A stretch of 64,000 bases of DNA from Psococerastis gibbosa (Eukaryota; Arthropoda; Insecta; Psocodea; Psocidae), in assembly GCA_963971405.1 (NCBI GenBank), contig OZ020487.1, forward strand, positions 44,365,039 through 44,429,038, written 5' to 3'. Each line of letters starts with the position of its first letter. Position 1 is the stretch's first letter. This document shows positions 13,901-25,300 of this stretch, piece by piece. The notes beneath the pieces are model-generated. The model was not told the origin of the DNA. It worked only from the letters and a program-made list of their open reading frames with translations, and made no database searches. The position numbers were made by a program, and so were the translations under genes.

Positions 13901-14096
13901 CTAGAGGGATCTGAAATTTAATCACACGGAAAAAATTATTTACTATGAAATTTCACATTATGTCTATCTACTAATTTATAAATTGGAAAGCATGTTCGAG
14001 TAAACTCGGACCGGTTCTTAAAACTGACGTTTTTAATTTTTCAGCGTATTCTTCGAAGTTGCGAAAACCCAACTTATCGATGACTCAGTGTTGTGA
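4953..14096 (+). CDS. CycB3: Cyclin B3, complete, 7 coding exons
   Basis: Mitotic cyclin that activates Cdk1 in the nucleus. The coding exons are 4953-5373, 5780-6092, 7056-7260, 8526-8720, 9064-9197, 10654-10956 and 14045-14096. All junctions are GT-AG and all phases join, giving 1,623 nt and 540 aa. The N-terminal third is basic and Ser/Lys/Ala-rich, with a destruction box RSAFCDITN at residues 69-77 that should direct APC/C-dependent breakdown. I see no KEN box. The cyclin fold follows, with the Cdk-contact motif MRAVLVDW at 320-327 and the second cyclin box in exons 5-6. The last exon encodes the family-typical VFFEVAKT tail. The first coding exon starts at an acceptor (ending 4940) 12 nt before the ATG, so an untranslated exon probably lies upstream. 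Introns 2-4 carry LINE scraps and intron 6 is packed with repeats. Confidence 0.95.
6300..6750 (+). mobile_element. RTE-like LINE 3' coding fragment
   Basis: Inside CycB3 intron 2. The translation shows the C-terminal region common to RTE-type reverse transcriptase ORFs, including TNAEVLKRMDTEAELLLTI, then YFDHVMRIEK and SWLKNLCQWFGK. It covers only about 130 codons, has no reverse transcriptase core and is broken upstream, so it is a dead 5'-truncated copy. A second copy of the same region lies at 7955-8245. Confidence 0.8.
7405..7580 (+). repeat. SINE family B copy
   Basis: A roughly 175-bp unit that begins with a tRNA-like head (GGTGACAAGGTGGAAGCGTG), continues through a CGGAGACGTGTCGTAACTC block and ends TCGGATACATTCATT plus a short AT-rich tail. 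The same unit is found at 51270-51415 and 58578-58742, and its tail alone at 2893-2932. The head resembles a pol III A box (TGGCAAGGTGG-like). The B box is weak. Confidence 0.75.
7690..7950 (+). repeat. Dispersed repeat family D copy
   Basis: Shares the core GTTGACACCGAGGAGTGAA, then AGTTTGCCAATGGCTAGAAA and a GGAAACAATACAAAT block, with copies at 49855-50000, 50090-50240 and 56285-56430. All four are on the same strand. It runs directly into the LINE fragment at 7955, so it may be part of a LINE or an adjacent insertion. No coding potential is seen. Confidence 0.65.
7955..8245 (+). mobile_element. RTE-like LINE 3' coding fragment, second copy
   Basis: In CycB3 intron 3. It is homologous to 6465-6700 (the same RRMDTETELLLTV, then FGHVMRIKMYRLL, then SWLKNLRQWFG progression), but with a stop (TAA at about 8034) and a frameshift inside. 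It is clearly dead. Confidence 0.78.
8767..9006 (-). mobile_element. LINE C-terminal fragment, antisense in CycB3 intron 4
   Basis: The minus-strand frame reads SKRRAHWIGHLLRHENFV, then IIEGTIEG and RPGRPRKEYLQQV. This is the usual tail of RTE/BovB-like reverse transcriptase proteins. About 80 codons survive with no catalytic core. It fills most of the intron between CycB3 exons 4 and 5. Confidence 0.75.
9332..9421 (-). repeat. SINE family A tail
   Basis: The reverse complement carries the family A 3' part: CTAGTTGAGT, then GGGCTTTATAGCCCTAACTC, then TTGACTTAGTAATAGAA and an AT tail. The full-length reference copy is 48541-48770. The tRNA-like head is missing. Another tail fragment lies at about 10190-10250. 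Confidence 0.75.
9445..9808. mobile_element. Diverged foldback MITE in CycB3 intron 5
   Basis: Inverted arms: the left GCGCAGGAAATTGGGG region pairs with CAATTTCCTGCGC on the right, and the inner TTTAATTAACTGAGCAA pairs with TTGCTTAGTTAATTAAA. The arms share sequence with the element at 4494-4886 (the TAAAGATTTGGCTCAT block). The ends are decayed, so the boundaries are approximate. Confidence 0.65.
11101..12256 (+). mobile_element. Helentron-like (HINE) element, copy 1
   Basis: First of three same-strand copies in CycB3 intron 6. It starts GCTTTCCAATTTATACG right after a T. Near the other end it carries the inverted copy AATTGGAAAGCATG, followed by about 35 bp with a CGAGT/ACTCG-type hairpin and a CCGGTTCTT end. 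The interior has a GTCT microsatellite, poly-G stretches and no ORF. Asymmetric inverted ends, a hairpin near the 3' end, T|T insertion and no target duplication are the described marks of Helentron-derived elements. The repeat is certain; the class is inference. Confidence 0.75.
12269..12945 (+). mobile_element. Helentron-like element, copy 2, 3'-truncated
   Basis: Begins GCTTTCCAATTTATAAG only 12 bp after copy 1 ends, in the same direction. It follows copy 1 up to the TGACCTATCTAGAATTTAT region, then stops at an unrelated 200-bp insertion (about 12946-13158, starting with a TTTATTTATT tract). The right inverted end is absent. Confidence 0.75.
13161..14018 (+). mobile_element. Helentron-like element, copy 3
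   Basis: Complete at both ends: GCTTTCCAATTTATACG at the left, then TTTATAAATTGGAAAGC and CATGTTCGAGTAAACTCGG near the right end. It ends 26 bp before the final CycB3 exon, so the acceptor of intron 6 is immediately downstream of the insertion. The internal AATAAA/AAAATA repeats are expanded relative to the other copies. Confidence 0.78.
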
Positions 14097-15690
14097 GCCC
14101 AGAAGAAGTTTCATTGACGTTCTTGCTCCCCCGGCGGTACCAATCCTCTACTGCGGCAATTGGCACTTCTGGGGCCTCTGTGCTTTGTAAAAAGCGGTGT
14201 GACTTTATCCTCGCTGTACAAATGCGCTTTTTATATGATATTTTCTAGATGGTAGCAACAGGCACATTTTGCTTTTGCTATCCTGCCGTTCTTAATTAAT
14301 TAGGTCTTACACCGTCAATAAGCCTTTTCGGTGATAACGAATTTGATAGCTATTTAGTTAAAAACCACTATGTTTAAATTTATAGATTTCCTTACGACTT
14401 GGCCCATGTAAGGTTGCAATGGACGATTTTATAGATTTTAACAGACTTAGGAAAAAGTCTGACGGTTCCTTCGAGGGACTTTATTTTGACGCGGCATTAT
14501 TTTGCTCACAACCTAATATTTTAGTTCGCCATGTCATGCAGATGAATGTTACTTGATACATTTGGAAATTTTATCACTGTAAAACATAAAATAGTGAGAC
14601 AGTGAATATAAAATAACATTTTATCACTTTACAAAATATGAATATATCCTTTTTAATCAACCAATTACTACCTCCTACAACTACTTCATGATGTAGATAT
14701 GCCAACAATGATTTAGATGATAATTTTACATCTATTGAGGAATGAGGCCCGGTACTTGTGTAATAATGTACTGCGTTATAGGCGTGATTAAAATATACCT
14801 ATATATTGACACTGGCAAAAAATTTCACATTACGTACTTATATTATACGAGGGGGGGTCCTGAATTTCTAGTCTAGCGTTGGAGGACCACTCAAAATATA
14901 ACCCTAACCTCATTTTGACAGTTATAGGGTCTCAATCTTCGTCCTCTTCGGTTTCGGACGCATTAAATAATCGCTAGGAGGCTATTCTAAGCCAATTAGG
15001 AGGATTATGACTGTTTCGAAGTTATATTCTACAATACTAGCTTCTCCAACTTCAGCAAGCAATGGGCGCAGCAGAATTTTGGAATACCGTACCCCAACTT
15101 GTAGGGGCCAACAATTGGTACAAGCTCTAGTAAAAGATTACCTACAGTAAACAAACAGTGCTTGTGTAATTCAATTCTTCTGGACTAGGCTACGTAATTC
15201 TGAATCGTCCCTCGTACGGGTGTTCACTTTGTATCGAATCGAATGACTGTGGTACCGTTGCATGTTGCTATAGTTTTAGTAGGGTTCATAAGTACTCTTT
15301 ACTCTTTTAAATAGAGTGGTTGAAGTAGCTAATAGAACAATGTCATTCATTACAAAATACGATTCGCTAAAATAGTAATAATTGTGGAATAAGGCTTCTG
15401 TGACAATTATTTGGAAGAGAAGTCTTGGTATTTAAATCTATATCATAAGGAAATATTAGTTATCAGTGGTCTGGTAGCGATTTATTAATTTTCAGTTTTC
15501 CAAAATGTTGTATATTGTTAGATTATGTTAAAATTTGAATTAGCCCCATGTTTGTCCGGTACATTGGTACCTACTGCGCATCGCTATAGGCATTAATATA
15601 AGAGTAGTTTAATTTTTACCACATACCATGTTTTTCTTTCTATTCACCGAAAATCATTTTTTTATTTAATTAATTGCATAAATTCAGTAC
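14097..15690. other. CycB3 downstream region, no further gene seen
   Basis: Includes the CycB3 3' UTR, whose end I cannot fix. No exon, RNA gene or repeat family that I know is present. Short poly-G and AT tracts occur around 14850. Confidence 0.5.
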
Positions 15691-15700
15691 AGCAGCCCCA

Positions 15701-16068
15701 CCATGGCGATTTGGGATTATTATAATACCGGGGTTTGTTCTAAGCAAATGAGTGCAAAATGCGCGGGAAATTCAAATTGATAAATTAATATTTTTGTTTT
15801 CAATTTATTCTCCCTTAGATGTAGACACATTAATTAAAATTCTATTTCAAAATTCTCCCTGTACATTTTTATATTTAATAGTTATTTCCTTCAATTATTC
15901 GGCAATTTAACCATTCTCTTGTATTTTAATAATTTATTAATTTCAAATTCCCGCGCATATTACATATATATATATATTTATTACACCGTCACGTGACACC
16001 TTACTACTGCGGTAATATAAATCTCGGTATTATAATAATCCCAAATCGCCATGATCGGGCTGCAGGTA
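15701..16068. mobile_element. Foldback MITE of the AATACCGGGGTT family
   Basis: The left end (CAGCCCCACCATGGCGATTT, then GGGATTATTATAATACCGG) is matched inverted at the right end (CCGAGATTTATA side, then TATTATAATAATCCCAAAT and CGCCATGATCGGGCTG). The middle is about 280 bp of AT-rich DNA without an ORF. Related arms are at 38536-38730 and 45400-45445. Confidence 0.7.
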
Positions 16069-16794
16069 TCCGAATAACCCCTTCAGTTTTTACAATAAGC
16101 TACCATTTTCAGTAAGTCAGTTGGATCTAGCTTGTTTCAGAACGTACATTAATATCAGACTTATTGACGCCTCACTAAATAACTTGAATGAGTACGACCC
16201 CAGGAGCTGGACTATTTAAGTGCCTCCTCCTTTTTAGTCTTTCGGGTGGCTATTTTTGTTTGACACGGTCGATCCGGTTCTGGCTGGTCAGGGACTCTAA
16301 TTTTTGTGTTGTATTGTATTGTAGTGGCCTCTGCAGGTACAACCCAGATTCGAAAAGGTTGGACCACCTCAATTCACAATGCATTTCAATTTTTATCTCG
16401 GTTAATACAAATTGTAGGTCGCTGAGTTTACTCTGGAAATTAGCCAGATACTCCCATAATGACAGTTCATCAGTTCAATATAGTTAGTTTTTCATCGATT
16501 CCTCGACACTTTCCAGAAAAGGTGCATAATTAGCCGAATCAAAAATCTTGGACCTCTTAGCTTAATTCTTTCCGTGAACATCCGCGCAAGCTTGAAAGAA
16601 AAATGCACACTGCATACATACAGCGTGAAGACATATTTTCAAAACATCAGACACGTCATTTTTCCCCATCTGCATTTTACCATTGAGGAATGGCAGGAGC
16701 ATCCGCTGTAGCGCAGAGCGTTCAGAAACTGCTAATTTTCCATCATCAAGCAAGAAAAAGTGAAAGAGAGATAAAGTCTACCGTGCACATTATT
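16069..16794. repeat. Repeat fragment and unassigned DNA
   Basis: The piece at about 16360-16450 (GGTTGGACCACCTCAATTCA, ATGCATTTCAATTTTTATCTC) is repeated inverted at about 17740-17810, and a shorter match lies near 26765-26800. It is a dispersed repeat of unknown class. The ORF at 16188-16487 that overlaps it resembles no known protein. Nothing else is recognised. Confidence 0.55.
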
Positions 16795-17402
16795 GCTTTC
16801 CAATTTATGCGTAGTATAAGGAAAGCTTTGTGATTGTGATTTACACGTTTTGAGGTGGTGAAGTGGTTTTTACGAAATGTCTGTCTGTTCATCGATTTCC
16901 GGGCAAACTACAAGGCCGATTATGATGAAATTTTGCATGTAGGTTCACTAAAATCATACCTCGGGATAACTTTTTTTGTTTTGGGTTAACTCAATTTGGA
17001 GGGTTTTATTATCAAAAAACTAAAAAAATTATTTCTCAAAAACGGCTCCATCGATTTCTTTTAAATTCACATATATTGTAGTCGTTATTAATGCTAACAA
17101 AATGCGGGGGGTTGCTTACCCCTTGATAGTTAGCTTCTGGGAGTAAAAAAATAAAAATAACTCAATTTTCATGAAAAATGGCTAAAAAGTAATTTTTCTG
17201 TGGAACCTTTCTATCGATGATTTCTACCTTCACGTATGTTTTATAGGTAGGTGTTCAATAGAGTAACAAAACCGGACAGGTAGCATTCCCAAAAAAATAT
17301 TTGGTTCTGGGCAAAATATTATTTTATGTGTCATTGTTACATTGGTCTGTTCCTTCCAGAATATGCAATTGAGTTAGTTTTAAGGAGTTTTTAATATATT
17401 GA
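16795..17402 (+). mobile_element. Helentron-like element, copy 4, 3'-truncated
   Basis: Opens GCTTTCCAATTTATGCG after a T and keeps the GTCTGTTCATCGATTTCCGG, AAATGCGGGGGGT and TTCAATAGAGTAACAAAAC landmarks of the family. It stops after the TATTGAGGTGGACCC region and lacks the inverted right end and hairpin. It is outside any gene, between CycB3 and mRpS12. Confidence 0.75.
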
Positions 17403-17739
17403 GGTGGACCCATCGAAAATAATTGGGGGAAAATGAAGAAGTGGGGGACCATTCTTGTGGGGACAAAGGACGAACTGAGGACAGTTTCATTGGAAATTTG
17501 TGATTCGTTCACTGCTGATGAATGTGTCGCTCTTGTATCTTCCATGCCCCGTCGCATGAATGAGGTTATTAATGCAAAAGGCAATATAACAAAATATTGA
17601 AAACGTAGAGGTCCAGGTTTTTTGAATTCATGATTTCGGCATATGTTTGAGCAAAGCAGTCAGATAGGTTTTATACATAATAAGTAGAATTTTTTCTCAT
17701 TTGATTGAGGAATAGGCTACTTTCCATATTAAAATAAGT

Positions 17740-17895
17740 GATATATTATTCGAATTGACAGAGATAGAAACTGAAATGCATCGTGACCTAGGGTGGTCCA
17801 ACCTTTTTGAATCTGTAAAATTTAGACAGGTCTCGGATCGCATTGTGTGTAGGACTAGGGACAAGTGCAAGCAAGCTACCACCTATGCCACCGGA
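17740..17895 (-). repeat. tRNA-headed repeat, minus strand
   Basis: The reverse complement begins GGTGGCATAGGTGGTAGCTT, like the head of SINE family B (7405-7580), and runs through an ATGCGATCCGAGACCTGTCT block. It then carries a different tail, the GGTTGGACCACC repeat also found at 16360-16450. It looks like a related SINE family or a composite. Confidence 0.6.
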
Positions 17896-18178
17896 CACCC
17901 AGCTGGTAAATTAGAAAAGAAAAATGCCATTGGGACACATGGTATAGTGTGATCAGAGTTGACGGTCGTGTTACCCCATCACAAAGAATTGGAAAATTTA
18001 TGTTAAAAGGCTGGTCATAGCCACCTTAAGTTTGCTCGTTAATATTAATGCATCGTTTTATTTGACTGAAAAACAAAAGAGCTTCTATAAAAAAAATGTC
18101 TATTAATAACTGCATACAAAGTTACCATTTATATTAACAGAATAATAATTAAGTTTGATGAATGCCGAGGGACAATTA

Positions 18179-19203
18179 TTATTGTTTGACATGTGGGAGA
18201 TCGTATTTTCCACGAACACATTTGATTTTCACCCCAGGTACATCGCGTAATCTTCCAACTCTGCAAAGCACTATTTGATGTTCCTAGAAGTATAAAACAA
18301 ATTGAAATAGTTATGTAAATTACATAAAAGCAATATATATAAGGGTTAGAAAAATGAATACAATTTAATATGAAAGAGAGTAGCAGTAGGATGTGAACCG
18401 GCTTTTTGCATTGTATTTGACCTCTTCATCAGTCTTGTCCCGCACATTCGTTATTATGCAAGTATGTGGCAGAGAAATCGTTCATGGAATTTAATAGTTT
18501 ACTACGTAGCCGACGTAGATTTTAGCAAATGTTCCCAACCCCTTTAGCCATGGAAAATCTGTACGGGCTTGCCAAATAGATCTACTTCACGCCATATCTT
18601 CGCTATGGACGCCTTGGTGGTTAAAGAGACTGATATCTACCAGTAACAACGTACTGTAGCTGTAGCCTAAGAGCCTATTTTATGCTTATTTTGTGGAGCA
18701 ACAAATAGTAAAACTGGTTTCGCGCTGCGTCAAAAAGAAAACACAGCCTTATGTAGCCTACGTAAGCATACGGTTTGCTGCAAAGAAAATAGCTACGCAT
18801 GAATATAAATGGGCTCATATTGACTTGCGACTGTACTATATTTTAGGAAAATTCATCAAGTACTCACTTGTAAATTATGCCCGATACCAGGTATATACGA
18901 GACTTTTTCTTGTCCATTGGACAGTCGGACAAGAACACATTTCCTATTGGCTGAGTTAGGTTTCTTCGGTTTTTTAATTAAAGTGCGCAATATAACACCT
19001 TTCAAGAATGGGTTTCCATCCAATGGCTGGCGAGGAGGCCGAACTTTTTTTATAGGTCCAGTCTTGTGCATTCGCATTAAAATATTTTGATAACCTTCCA
19101 AAATTGCGCTTGAACATATTCCAGCGGCTGACGTAGTACCTGTTGTTACTGAACTTAATAATTTACTAGCAATCGGAAAAATTGTTGAGACAATTCGAAA
19201 CAT
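18179..19203 (-). CDS. mRpS12: Mitochondrial ribosomal protein S12 (uS12m), complete
   Basis: Small-subunit mitoribosomal protein at the decoding centre. The coding exons are 19203-18868 and 18283-18179. The GT-AG junction is in phase 0 and gives 146 aa, close to the usual 138-140 aa. The N-terminal ~35 residues are hydrophobic and positively charged with few acids, as expected of a mitochondrial import signal. The uS12 core follows: KPLDGNP-like, then [20 protein letters not shown], then GIGHNLQ. The second exon encodes [19 protein letters not shown] and KYDLPHV. I chose the ATG at 19203 because an acceptor (TTGCAG) sits 7-8 nt before it, so the upstream in-frame ATG at 19230 is intronic. 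An untranslated first exon should lie just upstream. Its neighbour DAP1 runs the opposite way, about 1 kb off. Confidence 0.95.
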
Positions 19204-19211
19204 TTTGAGCC

Positions 19212-20264
19212 TGCAATTTAGTAACAACAAATATAGATTATTATTATAGCTTAAAATTCCCTGATGAGCGTGTATTACAGGTGTTCAGCGCTCCGAGTGG
19301 GTTCCCTAGGGGTATAACTTTACTGACATGCTGTTATTAAAGACGTACTGGCCACAGTCCCGTGACCTTTATTGAAGAGGTGTCTAAAATGAATAAGATA
19401 TATGGGCTGGCTAAAACAATTCGAATAGCCTTCTTCTTTAGTAGGTTCTTATTTCCCCCCATGCATGATTGTATGAAGGACGTAATTAATATGACTCAGT
19501 ATGCCATTAAAAGGTATTGCTCCGGCATCAGAAGCCCCAGTTAACACAGTAGGTAAGCATTCCTATATTACTACCCAAGGGCAGAGTGTGGCAGTGCCTG
19601 AGATTTACTAGTAGTAGTAGTAGGATAGCCAATTTTCTACCATTTTTTTTGTGGTAGATAATGGAGACCCCTTACTTGAGTAGTCATCAACCAAAGTCTT
19701 TAGGCTGTCGGCATACAAGAAATTATATTTCAAATTGCTCTTCAAATAGTAAATAGAGCGGTGCATGCAACATGCATACAATAAGTAAGAAAAATGTAGC
19801 TACTGTATCTTTAGTGGTGGATGTCGTGTTTGTAACCCCGGAAAATACTTACAAAACGTTTCGAGGCCAAATTTGATGACTTACGAATCACAATTTTATG
19901 TTAATTCATTTAAAATGCCAGTTTTTTTAAGTTTTGCTTTATATTTTTCTGTTTATACTTTATATTTATAATTATATTTATTGTTTTTCGGGGCCTTATA
20001 GCAGAAGATTCCATTCGTCTGCTTGCTCCCTTTAAAAAGAAGTTGTTATAGGTAAGAAAAGGGATAGAACCATAGTTTTGTTGCAATAATTGAGGACCAT
20101 TGTAACAATGCGAATGCAGTGTTGCCAGATTGGTATAAGTTAGCGTCTGTTCAGTGTTGTCACATTTGTCATTTTGTCTATTGTGTGTGTGTATTCCGAA
20201 TCCCCACGTCTACAGAGAATTCATTTTTTTCTAAATAAATTATTAACGTTTTAGCGTTTTTAAA
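19212..20264. promoter_or_regulatory. Intergenic region between divergent mRpS12 and DAP1
   Basis: The two genes point away from each other, so both promoters must lie in this kilobase. The mRpS12 5' untranslated exon should sit between about 19230 and 19400, and the DAP1 start region just before 20265. I see no TATA box or other motif that I would defend, and no repeat family that I recognise. Confidence 0.45.
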
Positions 20265-22309
20265 ATGTCAAGCCCCCCGAAGACAAAGATTTGAAAGGTG
20301 GTCATCCCCCGGCTTGTAAGTTATTTTTATCAAAAGCAATCATTAGTTTCATCACTTTCATCATATGCCGCATGTTTTGTGACTATAATATAAGCCTAAA
20401 TATTTAGGCTTTTGTGTTATTAATTTTCTAAAAAGGCAAATATTTTACTTATATACCAGTAATATTCCTTTAACTATAGCACCATCGGCTAACGTATTAA
20501 AACTTCCATATCACTGCATGGAACTGCAACGTGGGAAGATTACGTGAGTTTCCATAACAAGTCTATAGATTTCAAGGTCACTCGATACCTGATATTGCGA
20601 TGCATATTCATGGCCATAGTAAATTCTAACTGCTAGAATTAATGAACTGGAGTGCCATCGTCGTGTGATATTCCATATACTTTTTCAGGGAATTAAAAAA
20701 ATCTGTAATAATAACTTTATTGGCATTGCCCTTACAGTGCCAGACGTACAGTTGAGGTTCAGGGTTGAATGCAGGTTTATCGACATTTATTTTTTATGGG
20801 CTCAATGTTAACTATTGCAGTACTTTGTTCAATTATGCCTCCTCTGAGTCAATAAGAAATATTCAAGTGGCAATTAATGTGGGGCTTAGAAATATATTAA
20901 ATGTTCCATTGTATCGGACGTCTGTTGATTGGATGTTTCGAGAACTTGCAATGTTTACCGTACGTGAACAAGTTTTTATTCATACGATGGTTTTCATTTT
21001 TAAAATTATGAACGGGTTACTACCCGAGTACCTACGCTCAAGAATAACTACATTTGGTGAAATTCACACTTATTCCACTAGAAATGTTGGCGACGGTGTG
21101 TTGGTGCTGCAGACGTCGGAATTTTTAAGGAAGAGCATATTCCAAGACGGTCTATCCAAATATAATTCTCTTCGAAGGGATATCAAATTGGCTTCATCCT
21201 TGTTGAAATTTAAAAAAAATATTTACAAGAGGATGTGCGAAGTGGTTTACTCGATAAGTGGATGACTTAATAGTGAAAGTGGTTGTCTTTTATTAGCATT
21301 CTTGCTATTTCTCCAAACACTACTACTACTACTACTACTAATTAATTCCGATCATAATAAATTTTTATCAAATTCTTTTAGCTTTACAAACTGTAAGATT
21401 ACTAACAAATACTTTCGAGTTTCTGGTTCACCGCCCTTATGAGACAATTTATTCCATATGGGGAAATATGTATGTGTAAATAATATATTTCCCCAGTATG
21501 GGGAAATTCCTCAGACTGCACTAGGGCTTTCCGCCTGCAAAAAAAGGCTGTGCGACTTCTGGCAGGAATATTGGACCAGCGTGTGTCATGCCGATCACTA
21601 TTCCCTCGTTTGGGTATCCTCACTCTCCCTGCTCTATTTATATTAGAACTGATAATTTATATCAGGAGGGAGGGACTGGGGCTTAAAAATTATGAAATTC
21701 ACCACCATCACACACGGAGAAGGGGTGACATTCACCTGGGAGCAGTCAGACTCTCTAATGTACTAAAGGGACCCTTCCAACTCGGTTCCAGACTGTTTAA
21801 TAAGCTCCCACAGGGTCTAAAAAGAGAAGATATTAGCCTAAACGCTTTCAAGAGCAAGGTAAAGGGACTCCTGGTGAGTTGTTGCCCTTACTCCGTCAAT
21901 GAATTCCTAGCGACCAACCTCCCTCCCTGCTGACATTCTCTTCATACTTATAAGTGCCTATTGTCTGTTGTCAAACACCTATGAATAACAGTTGCATATG
22001 CGATGCCATGTATATCAAATAATTTATTTAAATATAATGTTAAATAAAATTTTAACATTAATCAATTATTATTTTGAAATCAGTAAATTTATTAATTTGA
22101 ATATAGGAACTCGACAAAATATTTTCGCCTGTTGTTATCAAAACTAGTCTTTTTGGCAAAATATTAAGTCCAATCTTATCACTGATAATTTAAAGAGCCA
22201 ATGGGAAAAGTTTTAGTTAAACCTATTAAACATTAGAATGTCAAACTAAAACTATTGATATGGACTTCTCTGTCAAACTAAAACTATTGATATGGACTTT
22301 TCTCTCATT

Positions 22310-22349
<40 letters not shown>

Positions 22350-25300
22350 CAAATTATTGACTCATAAATAGTCAAAATGTTTATAGTCTAGACTTGATGT
22401 TTTGATATTATGTAGCCTACATGGTAGACCTAATTGTATTTTTGACGGTGCCGAGCACATACTGTACCTTTATATCTATATTGTACTGTATGTGGTAATA
22501 ATGGCCTATTATATTTCATTTCATTTCATTTCATTTCATTTCATTTCATTTCATTCCATATTTATCGATCACAGTGCCAATTAAGAATTTAACACTGTGC
22601 CGGCCGGAGCATCTGACATACTGTACGTTAACGGCCGCCAGTGTCCGTTGGACACTTATAGGATTTCGCATTGTCTATTCACAAATATACCCAGTCCTGA
22701 TCGCCCCATCCTGTTCCGAGCGGTTCTTTTCCCAGCTGTATAAAGAACAGGGACGGATCAGCCCATTTGGTGGGCGGGAGGGTGTAGTTGTGGGTCAAAA
22801 TAGGAAAAACACATTATGTAGTATTGATTAAATCAGAGCGTAATTTAAATTAACTTACAATAGATTTACTAAATTTGGGGGGGGGGCAGTAACCCCGCCC
22901 CCTGTATCCATCCATGATTAAGAACTTACGCCTTTTCCCACTTTTCCAACCCAATTATAATTTCAAGTTTTTGGAAACCATCAGTTAATAAACTAAATTT
23001 GGGGGGGGGGGGGGCAGTATCCATCCATGATTCAGAACTTACGCCTTTTCCCACCTTTCCTTCCCAATTAATTTTTATAGTTTTTGGAAACCATCAGCTA
23101 CGGTAATATACTGTTGGCAGACTAATAAATAAATTGTCACGGGTGACGTTTCTTCCACTATTTTCAATTTCTGCTGCCAAAGATCGTACAACGCACTCGC
23201 CTCGATTTTTTCTATTGTGCCACTTGAGACCTCCTATTTTCTGCGTCATCGAATATTACACTGCAGTTTGACTTTGCTAAGAGGACAAGAGGCATGTAAT
23301 GAATTAAATGACTTGTGCTGATTTGGCAAAAAAGCTGTGGATCCGTAAGCTATGTTGAGGTCTATGGCAATAAAATAAAAATAATAATAATAAAGTAAAA
23401 GATATGCCATTCTTTACACATTGTATAAAGTGAAATACTACCTGAAACTAAACAATCCCCCCGAACTGGCTATTGATATAGCAATGACGCAATGCATTCT
23501 CCCATAAGTGTCCAATGGACACTGCGGCCGGCAACGTATGCCAATACATAATAAATAAATAAAAATATAAATAAATAATGTTTCAGTGATTGTTTACTTA
23601 ACTCGAGTAACATAAATTGTTTAGGTGCCCATTCCATTGACCGGCTAGGGCTATTTCCAACAACGGTGACGTGGTAGCACATTCAAGACTTAGGTGGCGT
23701 TTCCACCGACCTCGCATTGCAGAATTGACGGAAATGTTTATTTTCCTCTATGCCATAGTTAAAATTGATCAATGATCATACAGTAAAATCACAAACAAAT
23801 AAACTAATATTAAAAAATGGCGTCATGGGATATGTTAAGTACAAACATTTTAATAGATTTCTATAAAAAGAAAAATTCTAATTTCCGTCAATGTCATTTG
23901 CATTCTGCAATGCGAGGTCGGTGGAAACGCTACCTAAGTCTTGAATGTCTGCTACCACGTCACCGTTGTGGGAAATAGCCCTAGCCGGTCAATGGAATGG
24001 CCGCCTTAGGAATGAGGATCCTCTACATTGGCATGACGTGACAGCCCTATTTTCGGTTTATAAGCCCTTCATTGTATGACTGTCTGTCACAAGTCCCTCT
24101 AAAGTCTGATTTATAGAAAACTTAACATCACCTTAATCATAACCGTGGCCGTATCCATAACGCCGTTTCCATAAGAAAATTGAGCATAATAAATATTAAT
24201 GAAGAACTTGGTTTGAAACACCCCACCAACCTGACGGCAGGTTTTCTTTTCGCAAGTTTGCACATTTTTGTAGGCAACCTACTCCAGTGGTTGAAATTTC
24301 ACATGCTAAGCATAGGCGGCACATTTTACCCCTGAGTCCACTGAACTTTGACCAAGGCCTCATATTACAATTTTCTGACTAGCACTAGAAGAAAGTTAAA
24401 ACTTGGAAACTGTTTACAAATTATGGATAGGGTATAGAGTCCCGACCACGTTCCTCGTGTATGCTTCCCAATCTACAATAAATATATGGGTTTGAATTCT
24501 TTGTATTGAGCTAGCTGCTGCCTTGTAATATGAACATTTTGTTTGTTAGTGAAAGTCGGTGGCATGAGGGTCCCACAGCATCGAACAAGAGGAGATAGTG
24601 AGTCTGAAAAAGTTAAGGAAGAGGCTGCTGAAGGACTAAATGCTGCGCTTAAAGTTTCCACGAGGTAGGTTTCGCCTCAATTTAGTCCACAATACAAAAT
24701 TCGAAGTAATAAAAGATTTACAGTATCCATTAAATGTAAGGCTTTAGGTAAAACATTTGTTATACGCCAGATAATACGAGTGCATTAAAGGTACGTCGTC
24801 ACACATATGTAGTATTTTCTTTCAGAGGATTTGGGTGCAAATCTTTAGAACGAATTAACGTTAACAGTTCTAAAGGCTATATAATTACAGAGACTTTCAT
24901 GGCAGCGATACGCGATAAAGCAGCAAAAGCAAGTTTTCAGAACGACCACGGCTTATCATCCCGGATTCTACTGCTTCATCACGTTCTTAAGGCTTGTCGT
25001 GATGAACACTTAATTATATTTGACCCCCCCCCCCCCTTCTGAAGTACTTGTAATGATGAACCCTTCATTGCGTGAATGTTCACAAAAGGGGTGAAGGTCT
25101 GCTCCAGCGGTCCTTACTCCCTGAGTGAGTTTATGGGGTCTTATGACAATTAAAATATCGTGTGTCGGTAAGATATATCGTAGAACGATATAATATCGCT
25201 GAGAGCCTCACCAATGTTGTTTTGTTTATATTTTGTGACTTATTTATTTTGTCGATTAGTTATGACGAGGTCGAGCTGCGATAAAATGACAATATACTAT

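Noticed and set aside
24473-24661. Minus-strand frame over DAP1 exon 2
   Set aside because: The plus strand has the conserved KVGGMRV exon with proper splice sites. The minus frame is a shadow.
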